A DNA stretch of 64,000 nt from Paramyrothecium sp. XJ0827 (taxonomy: Eukaryota > Ascomycota > Sordariomycetes > Hypocreales > Stachybotryaceae), in assembly GCA_020881915.1 (NCBI GenBank), contig JAJFPB010000006.1, forward strand, positions 1,922,001-1,986,000, read 5' to 3'. Under the pieces are notes generated by a model, which had not been told where the DNA came from, made no database searches, and saw only the letters and a program-made list of their open reading frames with translations. The translations under genes were made by a program, and so were the position numbers. Below are positions 44,048 to 54,432 of the stretch, piece after piece (within the stretch, counting starts at the first letter, position 1; every line of letters starts with the position of its first letter).

Positions 44048-45271
44048 TCACTCCAGAGCTTGAACGCAACAACACTCCGCAGGACAAATCCCATAGTTCA
44101 CACAATTTGCCACAGAGCTGAGAAAGTCTCTTTTGCGTTGACCTTGTTCGTAGGCCTCAACCCACCCTGGCGCCAACCTTTCCACCTCCTCAAGAAAAGC
44201 CTGCCTGAGCTGTGCTGATTCTGAAGGTAGGTCTGTACCAGCCTCCTCCATTTTCAATGGCCCCTCATACAGATTATCAATAGACAGTTCATCTGAGAAA
44301 TCTGGCATCCGGCAGGCTGTAGCCACAGGCTCCGTCGAGATGCCCCTCCAGTTCGCAACTCCAGTGAGGCAACCGTCATCGTCGACGAGGATATCGGATA
44401 AGGTGAGGGAAGGAAGAGTCATGATGAAATGTTCTCCCCAAGGGTCAACTTTCGGGAAAAAATCGTCGAGATGATTCCTGAGCTTGGTTAAAAGGTTGAG
44501 CTGGGCTTCAAGCCGCTTCGAATCGTCGACCAGATCGGTGGGGTCATATTTTGCGCCCGGCTCCTGCTTGGTATCATAGATGCGGTGACGGAGATCTTTC
44601 TCTTTGAGTTGAATCTGGGCAAGGATCCATGATCTGGAGGAATAATAAGTGGTCCGGAGATTGGTGATTTCCTCTCCGTGAGCCCCGGTGGTGAAATAAT
44701 TTGACACATTGGGGCCGAAAGTGAAGCCGGATGGTGATAATTGGTCCTGATATAAACTGCCGACTCCCCCCATATCATACTGGAACGCCTCGGCACAAAA
44801 TGCTGCAATTTGCTGGACCAGTGTCGTCTTGGCATCAATGGGCAGCTCACGCCAAACATCGACGAGTCTGTTGTTACTCGGAGCCTCCGTCAAAATCCAC
44901 TCAAAGCCAGAGGCGTTGCCGGGGTTCGATTCGTAGGCAACGAGGTCTGGAATCGGAATCTCCGTGTGAACTCTGGCCCATTGCAAACTCGCCAGTTCGT
45001 TCTCTATTTTCCACATCTGCGAGTTGCCGGCGCAGACTTCCAGGACAAAATGGCGATCTGTTGTACTGACAGTATAAACGAGGCTGTCTTCCCGCCAGTT
45101 GAGCTTCTTTATCGCATAGTGCGTTCCGAGGTTCAAGTTGGAGTTCATGAGTTCATTCATCACCGCCACTGCTGGTTCGGATAAGAGCTCACGGAACGTG
45201 TCCGCGGGAGTGTCGTACTCCGATGAGGAATCATGCCCTTGCAGTGCCATCTCATCAGGTAGGATCTCCAT
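44048..45271 (-). CDS. APH-fold protein lacking kinase catalytic residues, 407 aa
   Basis: A single exon from the ATG at 45271 (the ATG at 45250 is an alternative). The overall plan is that of fungal aminoglycoside-phosphotransferase-like kinases: IKKLNWREDSLVYTV over the nucleotide loop, IENELASLQWARVHTEIPIPDLVAYE, GFEWILTEAPSNNRLVDVW for the hinge, and LTLSDILVDDDGCLTGVANWRGIS for the catalytic region. In active members that last stretch reads like H-P-D-L-...-N-ILVDDDG-...-G-IIDWE. Here the His and catalytic Asp are Leu and Ser, the metal-binding Asn is Asp, and the DW aspartate is Asn (ANW). The frame is fully intact. It is probably a pseudokinase, if my alignment is right. It runs convergently with the NmrA-like gene, only about 130 bases apart at their ends. 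Confidence 0.82.
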   Translation of the reverse strand: MEILPDEMALQGHDSSSEYDTPADTFRELLSEPAVAVMNELMNSNLNLGTHYAIKKLNWREDSLVYTVSTTDRHFVLEVCAGNSQMWKIENELASLQWARVHTEIPIPDLVAYESNPGNASGFEWILTEAPSNNRLVDVWRELPIDAKTTLVQQIAAFCAEAFQYDMGGVGSLYQDQLSPSGFTFGPNVSNYFTTGAHGEEITNLRTTYYSSRSWILAQIQLKEKDLRHRIYDTKQEPGAKYDPTDLVDDSKRLEAQLNLLTKLRNHLDDFFPKVDPWGEHFIMTLPSLTLSDILVDDDGCLTGVANWRGISTEPVATACRMPDFSDELSIDNLYEGPLKMEEAGTDLPSESAQLRQAFLEEVERLAPGWVEAYEQGQRKRDFLSSVANCVNYGICPAECCCVQALE

Positions 45272-46189
45272 TTTGTTTGTCCGACGTGTTTTGAATATTG
45301 AAAAATGATTGTGGAACAGCTTTTGGCAGCTGGACTTTGTGAGTTCAAATAGACGATGCGAATTCAGGTAGGTGACGCGAATTCAGGTAGACGATGCGGA
45401 AGAGTAAGAAAGTCCACGATGTTCGAAGCAGCACAAACAATTAATAAAGATGGGAATGCTCTCCTAGAACGACTCATTGCTTCGATGGTAACCTTAAATT
45501 AACAGAAAGTTATCGTGTCACGGGTGACAAAAGTATTTCTGGAAACTATGCATAGTGAAGATTTACCAATACATCAAACCCCACGATTTCGAAGGTGTCA
45601 AGCAGGTCCACTCTTTTCATGTCTCGATTTTACTTGAGACAACAGTACATGAACATGTGATTTTGCTGCATTCTGTTTATTGAACGCTGAAGATTTACTG
45701 GAGTATTCACCGAGCATCGGTCTCTGCAGGAAATACCATGCTGACAACGCCCGAAGCATCTCATGTGCGTAGAGAGTACTGCCGTGCTCAGGGGTCAATG
45801 CATTGATTTGGTATATTAATGGGACAATGGATGATAGGATTCAAATCAACCACCTGGTGATTGATCTACTCTTGAGTGGACTTCAGGGCAAGGAAGCCTC
45901 TGCCACATACTTTAATTTCCTTCAACAACGGAAATGTATATTTTCAACGGTAATACCTCACTCTTGCCCCCGAGAAGTTTATTTGTGGAATGGTCCTTAC
46001 CCACGCGCATCCTTTGCACCGGCCCACCTCTTGCAAGTCATCTAAGAATGCCCACCGCCCCTTGGATTTCCAACCTCTGTCCGTCCACCTGTTCGCGTGG
46101 GTTGAGACTTATTCCAACGTCTTATAATCAATACATCATGCACAAAAAGCACCAATAACCTTTCGTCTGCATCGAGCTTCTGAAGGCTT
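45272..46189. other. Intergenic spacer
   Basis: Near 45350-45400 a short direct duplication occurs (GACGATGCGAATTCAGGTAG-like, repeated as GTGACGCGAATTCAGGTAGACGATGCGGAA). No gene recognised. Confidence 0.45.
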
Positions 46190-47150
46190 TAATCGCGTTC
46201 TCTGCATCTGTCAGGTCTTCTGGAAAATCCGGGTGCAAGCCGAGGTAAGGGAATTTTCGGGAACCCTAGGATGAAGGTTAACAAGATTTTCATCCAGGTA
46301 AGGTCGCGTATTGATCCCAGGGACCTCGATGACATCGGACAGTGGGAGGCCTCCGCCAGGACGGTTCTCCCCGCCAAAATGCACGCTGTTGCAAGAAGAT
46401 AGATGATGGTGGCAGGATCCGTCATTGTCCTGGCCGAAGCGTTCAGCTGGCCCAACGCATGCCAAGGGGTTGTTCAGAGGATAGTCATCGCGAGATACCA
46501 TGGATTGTTGTACTTACACCTGGTACGTAGACTACATGGAAACCACCATCGCCGGAATAATCGAAGCACTGTAACCCGGCGAGATCGATGTTGCAGCAGT
46601 CACATTGAAGATTAGTTATTCTTCAGCCCGTGATACTAACCTTGCGAAAATTGGCATTAGAAATGGATGGCCAAGAAAGCATGAACTTGTCTTGAATACC
46701 AGGGCCCACGACGAGTTCAGTGGGCGAAGGAAAACTGGCAGGGTTTCCCATATGATTCCAAGGAGGATGACTAGCCCTTGAAGTCAGCGATTTTCTGAAC
46801 CTAATTATTGCACTGGAACCTTGCCTCCGGATTAAGGCCTCGATGGTTTCCGGATTCACTTCCCCATCGCGAAGGATGCCAGTTGCTCCCTTGTGACTTC
46901 GATCATTGTGCCGTTCTCTCTCAACGTGCCACCGTCCTCGGAAAGAGGTTCTCCCAGACTTGGCGAATGCCACGGTCAAGAAGAACATGGAGACTGCGAT
47001 GTGTTATTAGAAAGGCGTAAGAACGCACGTCCAAAGTGTTTAGTCCATCGGCACGGGGTCGAAATATCTTGGTACAGGGAGTGTCTTAGGCCTACGACGT
47101 AGTATCAATGATGGACACTGATATTGTGTTGTTGATGCTGGAAACGATAT
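46190..47150 (-). pseudogene. Decayed metallo-beta-lactamase-fold hydrolase
   Basis: Reading the minus strand in pieces gives fragments in the right order for a fungal MBL-fold lactonase-like enzyme. They are ISVSIIDTT, YAFLITH..VLLDRGIRQVWENLFP, GATGILRDGEVNPETIEALI, HPPWNHMGNPASFPSPTELVVGPG, DPATIIYLL, and HFGGENRPGGGLPLSDVIEVPG. They lie in different frames. In-frame stops are at 47092-47094, 47086-47088 and 46921-46923. One frame change falls near 46921 and another near 46390. The metal motif H-x-H-x-D-H is already altered (HPPWNH). A GC-AG intron near 46770-46830 with a GCTGAC branch still seems recognisable. Borders are approximate. The fragment order makes homology likely, but I could not align it formally. 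Confidence 0.65.
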
Positions 47151-47890
47151 TCGTGGGCCGGCATAATTCAAAAATTCATCGCGCATAAACAGCGAATAGT
47201 AGCAATATGGAGCTCTTGGAGGTTGATAATTGTTAAATACTTGGCGAACCATTCGGAACGAGGCCAAGGTGTCTAGCATCATGCCAAGTCGAGCGGCATG
47301 GCGATCTGTGGACCGACCCAGCTCCAGCCACTAAGCTATTTGCCCAAATCTTTGAGTTGACAAATACTAATTCTATGTGTCCTTTGAGATGTGCATAGTA
47401 AAGCGGTCTTAAAGGAATCTACTACCTGTAGCTGATATGCCTCTACCCTAACGTGCCGTATAAGAAGGGGATGAGCGCTCTATTATGTCTTAGAAGGTGG
47501 CATCCACTTGATAACGAGAATTAAAGGGTCTTCCTAGGACTTACTACCATTGAGGGTGCGAGAAGTGCTCATCATGTCACACTTTCGCCCCGTTAGAAGC
47601 TGTTCATCGTGAGCGATAGCGATGAGTTTATTTGTCGCACAGGATTGAGATGGCATCTAATCTATTGTATTTCATGAAATCCAGCTCCACGTCTCATTAC
47701 GGTCATTGGAGAAGCTGCCCACCGTGGATCTTATGATTCCTCTTCGCTTTGCGGCGCTTTCGCCAAAATGTCATTGGCCAAGACGTGACAGAGCTGCACA
47801 GCCCCGCTTCAAGATCAGCGCTGTTCAATGCAAGAATGAACCAAGCGACTCACCTTCTGCGTGTATTTTGAACTTGACACGACCGGAGAG
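47151..47890. other. Intergenic spacer
   Basis: No gene recognised. The frame upstream of 47891 stays open to 47861 only through a GTG codon. Confidence 0.45.
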
Positions 47891-50333
47891 ATGGCTGCAG
47901 AGGCTTCAGGGCTTTGTGGCCGATGCTCCGCTTTCAAGTTGACTCGGGCAGACTTCGAAAGCCCGCCATTTGAGCCCGAGGGCAAATACCACCAAGTCAT
48001 CACACAGGGTACACTTGGCGACCTTCGTCTTGGCGAATCCGAATACGGTCTCTGCCTCTTACTCCTACGAGCCTTGTCTCTGGAACTTGGAGATCGGCCA
48101 GAGGTGCTTGCTGACTGGAATCAGGAGTGGGAAGCCGAGTGGTACCAGAATACAAGCGAGTATGATCCAGCTGCTGATGGTGTGGAAGACGAGTACGGCT
48201 CATCGTTGCGTCCGCGCCTCACAGGCGAGACCACCTCAAATTACGGGTTGCAGCTTATAGACGAGTTTGGCACACAATGTCTCCTTCGTGCTAGGAGAAT
48301 GCCGCAGCAAATAGACATCGCGAGGGTACAACTATGGCTGGCCAAATGCAATGACGAGCATGGAGCGCAGTGTGTGCCAACATACCTCAATATACCTGAG
48401 CACCCGTCTCGCTTGGCCGGATTCAGAGTAGTTGATGTCGACCAGCACTGTCTCATTCGACTTCCCCATGGCGTGGCCTATACCACCTTGAGCTATGTGT
48501 GGGGAAGATCAAACTATCCTATAACCGCCAAGGCAAATCTCGCCGTTTTCCAGGAACCTGGGGCTTTCAGGCGCGTGAGGCTAGCGAAAACTGTACGAGA
48601 TGCGATGGAAGTGACGTCGGCGCTCGGCTTCCGCTACCTGTGGGTCGATGCACTCTGCATTGCCCAGGACGATGATGAGGGACTCAAGAAAGAGCTCATC
48701 AACAACATGGATGCCGTTTATGGAAACTCCGTTTTGACTATTGTTGCTGCTTCAGGCGACCACGCTAACGCCGGCCTGGCCGGTTGGCACGAAGAGCGCG
48801 ACGAGGCAGGCCATGGGGCTACGGCGACACTGGAGCCGGGCTTGACACTTGGCGTTGTTCCTTTCTTTGATCTGGAACTCATGAATAGCCCGTTCGCCTC
48901 CCGGGGATGGACGTGAGTCTCAAAACCCCATGCCTTCTTTCACGCTGATTACTAAGAAAGCCCCCAGATACCAAGAGACTGCCCTTTCGCCGCGGAAAAT
49001 CATTTTCCTCGGCAAGCAGGTGTACTTTGTCTGCCGCAGTGCTGTTTGGCGTGAGGACATCATGGCTGAAAGTGACTTGATTCAACCTTTCGACGGTGCC
49101 AATACCTTGGGTTCGACAACCCTGGAGGGCCCATTAGGGTGTTATAGCAGTCACGTCCAAGCATATTCATCTCGCAAGCTCACGTACTCGTCAGACGCGC
49201 TCAACGCCTTCGCAGGCATCCAAAAGGCCCTCGAACCTTTTATGGGTGGTACTCAGTTTTGGTACGGCCTACCCGCTGCAGCATTTGATTGGGCTCTTTT
49301 GTGGGAACCTCCCCGAGAGGGATATTTGAGCCGCCGAGAGGAGTTTCCAAGTTGGTCGTGGGCTGGATGGACCGGCGCAGTCACTCTACCCTCGAGCTTG
49401 CCTAGCAGCATTGAACAGAATTGGTTGAGAAGCAGGACATGGATCGATTGGTATATTGTGAACGACGAGGGAATCGCGGTTCGAATGTGGATACGTGGTC
49501 AAGAGAACCAGGTCCGAGACGAAAGGCTACGTACTAATCATGCCTCGGACTATTCTGTTACCAGTGGAGATAAAGAGCATGAATCCGAAAAGCTTGACGA
49601 GAACGAGGTTGGCCATGAAGACTACGAGTTCATGCCAACTTACGGACAGTCTCAACTTAGGGACGCGATCAAGCGAGTATTGCGAGGATCAGAAATTCTC
49701 AGAGCGGGATTATCGAAAGTTTTCCCAGATCCATGGGCTAACCCTCTCTCCAACGAGCGCAACGCTATGCAAGAGCATGGTCGGGAATGCAAGCCCGGAA
49801 CGCTCATTTTTAGAACGTTGGTCTATTCCCCTGGAGAGGATGGCATAACGGTGTCTGTGGCCCGATTTGCGACTGGACACAGAATGGCGAATCAGATAAT
49901 TCATCGCGAAACAAAGAAAGTTTGCGGGCTGGTATGGAATGCAGGGACACTGCCAGAGCCAACAGAAATGCGCGAAACTGTGCTTCTAGTCCTATCATTC
50001 GCAGCGCCTAGTACTGTCAACCGCGAGGAGCTTCATGCGGCCGGGCTAGATGAGAAGTACTTGCTCACAAGTGAGCGCGAATCGTCAAGGGATGGTGAGG
50101 AGGTGTTCGGAGAGTGGCATGAGTGGGATTTCATGAATGTCATGCTAGTCCACGGCTCCGATCGAATTGTTCGCTTTGAAGTTGAACACAGTAGTAGGCA
50201 AGCTGAGGGCAGCAATTCGTATAGAGTGGAAGAAAACATATTCGAGGCGCAGCGCCTGGCCATGGGTTTATTGCATAGAGATGTCCTCAAGAATTCTTGG
50301 GGTGTGTATTGGGGACACATCGGGCTCAGCTAG
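47891..50333 (+). CDS. HET (heterokaryon incompatibility) domain protein, 795 aa
   Basis: Exons 47891-48912 and 48968-50333; the 55-base intron starts GTGAGT, has CTGAT and ends CCCCCAG, with phase kept. The start is MAAEASGLCGRCSAFKL, a usual N-terminal style for this family. The HET domain (PF06985) is at about residues 195-340: AYTTLSYVWG, then VRDAMEVTSALGFRYLWVDALCIAQDDDEG, then MDAVYGNSVLTIVAASG. ASRGWTYQE follows across the splice, and a long C-terminal part contains PSWSWAGWTG, another common HET-protein landmark. HET proteins control non-self recognition and can trigger cell death when they meet an incompatible partner. No NACHT, WD or ankyrin module is fused. The gene lies between the MBL relic and the transposon-hit gene. 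Confidence 0.9.
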
Positions 50334-51146
50334 GCCATCTACCGTTGGATATTTGAGTTGCAATAGCTGTATAGAAGTCACAAATATCTTAGGGGGCCTT
50401 ACTTTTGATTGAAGATGGGCTCATCATGGAAAATTGATCGCAGTCCGGGCCCGGAACAAAAAGAAAACGTCATCCAGGAAGTAAGCATAAACAAGGCACG
50501 GATAAAGACGTGAAGCTCCGAATATTAGACGATCTCGTCGAATCTTGTTATTAGAAGTGATCTCTCTTTCGAGGGTCTAAAATATTGTCAATCCTGTGAC
50601 ACTATTCAATGAGCATGCCGTGAAGGAGAATTCTGTAAAAGTGTAAAAGTACCCTGCCGGAGTGCATGTCATTCTCCTCGCTGAAACACTGAATCGGACC
50701 GCAACTTGGGCAATTCGAGAGTTAGGAGCTCTGCGGTGAGTCCGAAGAGACGAGGGAGGATTCACGCATATATACGCTCATTGGAGGCTGAGTCCGCATG
50801 CATGTCTACCAATAATAGCCGACACATCCAATGTTACATTTTGGTGTTTTCCTTGAGATTCTCGCATGCGCCTATTCCCTGTCACTACTGACATGCAATA
50901 ATGTAATTGTACTCCATTTTAATTTTGGCTTCCCCGCTTGGTTCAAATGAGGCTGCCTGATTTCCCTCTGTAATAATGGCTTCGCCTAACCGCACTGGTT
51001 GCATTTCGTATCCCAGATTGCACGCAACTAATAAGCCAAGACTAGAGAACATATCTTATCGATATGTCGGATCCGTCGCCATCCACTTGTTTGATTCCTT
51101 GCGGTTTGTACCATGACCAGTCCCTGATAGTCTCAGCGTGGTTCTC
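50334..51146. other. Intergenic spacer
   Basis: No complete gene seen. It may hold the promoter and an undetected first exon (signal peptide) of the interrupted membrane-protein gene that follows. Confidence 0.4.
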
Positions 51147-51355
51147 ATGGACTTCCTAGATGAAACCCTGATGGTGGGTCAGGAAATGGGCCAGACAGAA
51201 GAACTCTGCCGTGACGGTTCGAAATTCCGTTTATCATGGGAGAAATGCGGCCAATGCGTTGAGAAATTGATGTCTCAGTCGTTGAACATGTCTGCCGGAT
51301 CTGTGGAAAGCTTCTTATCACCGGACCTGACAAACATGTTCGAATATTGCCGTAT

Positions 51356-51383
51356 CCCCTTGACTGCGCGAAGCCAGGTAGCA
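51356..51383 (+). repeat. Left terminal inverted repeat
   Basis: 28 bases, exact reverse complement of 53761-53788. Beyond it the two ends diverge at once. Confidence 0.95.
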
Positions 51384-51487
51384 TGTAGCTGCCCCACAAT
51401 AGCTTAGTCAATTTGTCGGTACATAAAGTAACTTCTCAACCCCGCACCACTATAATTACTATGTACGCTGCTTGATACGATACCTCA

Positions 51488-53701
51488 ATGGCAGACAACA
51501 GGTCAAAAAGTCAGCGGCAGGGTCGTCGGGGCCGGGCCCGTCATGACGATGCCTCTGCTGCCGCTGTTGAAGCTATTTCCAAGGGACCAAGACGAGGGCC
51601 ACTACGCCGGGCCCGGCAGCAACAGCCTGCCGGGCCCACCACCGCTGCTGCTGACGATGTTGAAGCTGCTGACGATGTTGAAGCTGCTGACGATGTTGAA
51701 GCTGCTGACGATGTTGAAGCTGCTGACGATGTTGAAGCTGCTGACGATGTTGAAGCTGCTGACGAAGGTGGTGTTGAGCTTCCAATTACATTGAACAATA
51801 GCCGGCCGGAACAAGCACATGATAGCACATGCAGACCGGATATCAAGCCCACGGACGCAATTGGTAGCAAATTTGAACCTTTTGATGTCCCTGAACGCCC
51901 CTTCCAAGTCCGTCAGCTCCCTAAGACTCCGATCAAGCTGTTCCAGCATTTTCTACCTATTTGGCTCGTTGCAAAATGGGTCAAATATACCAATGACGAT
52001 TCGGCTGCTGCTGATCCTAAGGATCCAATATTAAAGCCAAATAGTCGTGCCAGACATTGGAAACCGACCTCTATTGTAGAGATATATATATGGATAGCTA
52101 TGACTATCTATATGGATAGACATCTAGAAAAACAGCTCCCTAGCTATTGGAAGCACCCAGAAGGGGGGAGTAATATCTCTCCACATCGAATAGCTCGATA
52201 TATGTCTTATGATCGGTTTATCTTACTGAAAAAACGGCTTCGAATTTACGATCCGGATAATATAGAAATAGAGATGCCGTCACCATACAATAAGGTCAAC
52301 GAATGGGCCAACGTCATGATAGACGCCGCCCTTGATATTGTCATTATTGGCAGCATCATTGGTGTCGATGAGGCTATGCAGGGCTTCCAGGGGAAATCCA
52401 AAGAGATCGTAACTATCAAGACGAAGCCCACACCCACAGGGCTCAAGATCTGGGTCCTAGCTGTCAAAGGATATATCTTACAGTGGATTTGGCACAGGCC
52501 TGGTCCCGGCGCCAATTACGGCCCTGTTGGTGTTGAGGGCCGCCGGGGCCCTAAGGTCAAGACAACAGACGGATCGTCAGACAAGCTGCCAGCATTGAAC
52601 CCGACCCAAGCTGTCGTTGTTGCCCTAGTAAATCGGCTACCAAGGGAGACCTACCATGTCTATTTAGACAACCTTTTCTCGTTGCCGGACCTCTTCAATG
52701 CCCTAAGGCAGCTGGGCATAGGGGCAACCGGTATATGCCGTACGAACTGTGGCATCTATCGTGAGATAGTTAGTTTGAAAGACAACGATAGAAAAGGGCA
52801 ACAGATGTGGTCTTGGGGGCAGCTCAAGACATGGCCCACACCCGATAATAAGGTAGGAAATCCGGCTCTATTTGCTGTAGGAAATCCGGCTCTAAGAAAT
52901 GCCCTACTGACCGTCTTGAAGGTCAACCAAATCGCATGGAAGGACAATGCCCTAGTGTTGTTTTTGACCACTGTTTATGATGGCTCTGAGACTACTGTCT
53001 GCCTCAGAAAACGCCCCAAAGGTAGGCAGCCATATTCACGCCCAATTAGACAGTTTTTCGGTGACGAGGGCATCAAGGAAGTGTCCCTGCCGTCTATAGC
53101 TGCTGATTATAATATCTATATGAATGCAGTAGATAGAGGTGATCATCTTCGAGCAAATATGAAGACACAACATCGTCAGAGGCGCGGCCCTGCCCGGGCC
53201 CTTGCATGGTCCTTTATGCTTAAGACAGCTATTGCAAATAGCTTCATTTTGCAGAGGGACGGGCAGCCAGCTTTTAAGCCATCTAAGACGCTCAGTGAGT
53301 AGCAAGACCGGATTTCTGACGCCTTATGCGAGCATTACTATAGGAGCTATCGTAAGATAGCTTCATCAAGGAAACACTATCGAGCTGGGGACGAATTTAT
53401 GCCTATCTGGCAGCACAAATGGGGTCCAAGATATAAATCAGATCTTTACAAGGGCTGTCAGGGCATTCAAATTCAACCTCGAACACAGAGCTCTCAAAAT
53501 GCTAGAAAACGCCGGGCCCTGGAGCCGTTAGATGTAAATAGCTTCAGCAGGCAGGGCCCTGACGATATTGCTGACCCTGTTCAACCAAGGCCGCCGGAGG
53601 CCCCGGCAGCTAGGTCAACAGAAAATAGATGTCTAACGTGTGATGTACCCCTTTGTAGTGAGGGGAAATGCTGGTACATCTATCATCAGCCAATTTACTA
53701 G
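51488..53701 (+). pseudogene. piggyBac-type transposase with one in-frame stop
   Basis: The frame opens at the ATG at 51488 and meets TAG at 53300-53302. It then continues in the same frame for 132 more codons to 53701, with matching composition and a Cys-rich end (CLTCDVPLCSEGKCWYIYH) like the C-terminal cysteine domain of piggyBac transposases. The three catalytic aspartates appear present: GVDEAMQGF, VYLDNLFSLPD and NAVDRGDHLRANMKTQ. The N-terminus is basic, then has six AADDVE repeats. The 604-residue product before the stop keeps the whole DDD core but lacks the Cys-rich domain, which in piggyBac binds the DNA ends, so mobility is doubtful. TGG to TAG is one G-to-A change, compatible with but not proof of RIP. 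Confidence 0.88.
51647..51754 (+). repeat. 18-base tandem repeat, six units
   Basis: Six exact copies of GCTGCTGACGATGTTGAA encode Ala-Ala-Asp-Asp-Val-Glu in the transposase N-terminal region. A seventh, partial unit follows (GCTGCTGACGAA). Exact identity indicates recent expansion. Confidence 0.95.
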
Positions 53702-53760
53702 CATTTAAATGTATATAGATTTTACCCGGTTCCAATTGGTCAAGATACTAGTCCGAGACT

Positions 53761-53788
53761 TGCTACCTGGCTTCGCGCAGTCAAGGGG
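53761..53788 (-). repeat. Right terminal inverted repeat
   Basis: 28 bases, exact reverse complement of 51356-51383, followed by ATACATC of the host gene. Confidence 0.95.
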
Positions 53789-54432
53789 ATACATCTAGTC
53801 TTTACGACTACGACATACACCCGCGATAACGGTTTGCCTACGTCGTTGGTAATTATTGTCAATGAAACGACCGCTCCGGTATCTCGAACTGTCTCCACTC
53901 CTTCTGCGTTGAATTCTACAATATCAACAAGGGCCGATATTTCCACGTCGTTGCAAACGAGTACAGGGCTCCCAATCACAAACACCCCCGAAGATGGTTC
54001 GTTTTTTTGTTCTTATCTAAGAGACATATCACTCACTCGATTCCAGACAGCTCTGGAGGGCAAGTTTGGATAGCTGGACCTGACCTCGGTGCCGTGGCCG
54101 CACTGGTGTTGATTGTAACAGGGATTTGGTTCTTGCGTCGAAGAAAGAGACGCCAAAGAGTGCATCATGAAGACACAACGCATGAGAAAGCACAGCTTCA
54201 CTCTGATTGTTTGCCGAAACCAGAGAAGCTGGTGCTGGAGTTGCACCCTGAGACCCTGCAGGAGCTTGAAGGCTCCAACACATTTCTCTACCACGCTGAG
54301 AAACCTGCCAACGAACCTGCGGCCCCTGAAAAGCCCGTTGTCGAACCCGCAGCCAAAGAGAAGCCGGCGAACGAGCCGGCAGCGCCTGAGAAACCAGCCA
54401 ATGAACCGCCAGCTCGTGAGCTCAATTCTTAG

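Larger units (their letters stand above)
51356..53788 (+). mobile_element. piggyBac-like DNA transposon
   Basis: 2,433 bases bounded by perfect 28-base inverted repeats starting CCCCTTGACTGCGCG. The single gene inside encodes a DDE_Tnp_1_7 (PF13843, piggyBac-type) transposase with one nonsense codon. The flanks are GTAT before and ATAC after; a 2-base AT target duplication is the reading that restores the host frame. Classic piggyBac elements duplicate TTAA, so this one is unusual or the target has mutated. The perfect ends imply a recent insertion. Confidence 0.9.
51147..54432 (+). pseudogene. Single-pass membrane protein gene split by a transposon
   Basis: The 5' part (51147-51355) encodes a Cys-containing ectodomain (ELCRDGSKFRLSWEKCGQCVEKL ... 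VESFLSPDLTNMFEYCR). The 3' part (53791-53996 and 54047-54432, with a 50-base intron GTTCGT to GATTCCAG) encodes a Thr/Ser-rich stalk, WIAGPDLGAVAALVLIVTGIWFL as membrane helix, RRRKRRQR as stop-transfer, and a cytosolic tail with four KPANEPAAPE-like repeats. Between them lies the 2.4-kb transposon. If one AT dinucleotide is kept at the junction, the codons run Cys-Arg-Ile-His-Leu-Val without a frame change. The plan fits a family of fungal cell-surface proteins of unknown role. An upstream exon with a signal peptide is expected but was not found. Confidence 0.75.

Noticed and set aside
46623..46988. A separate 121-aa gene on the minus strand
   Set aside because: It is one frame of the decayed MBL-fold gene.
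47861..47890. Earlier start for the HET gene
   Set aside because: The extension begins at GTG, not ATG; Met at 47891 gives the usual N-terminus.
51354..53790. TA as the transposon target duplication
   Set aside because: Gives a junction that breaks the host reading frame; AT keeps it.
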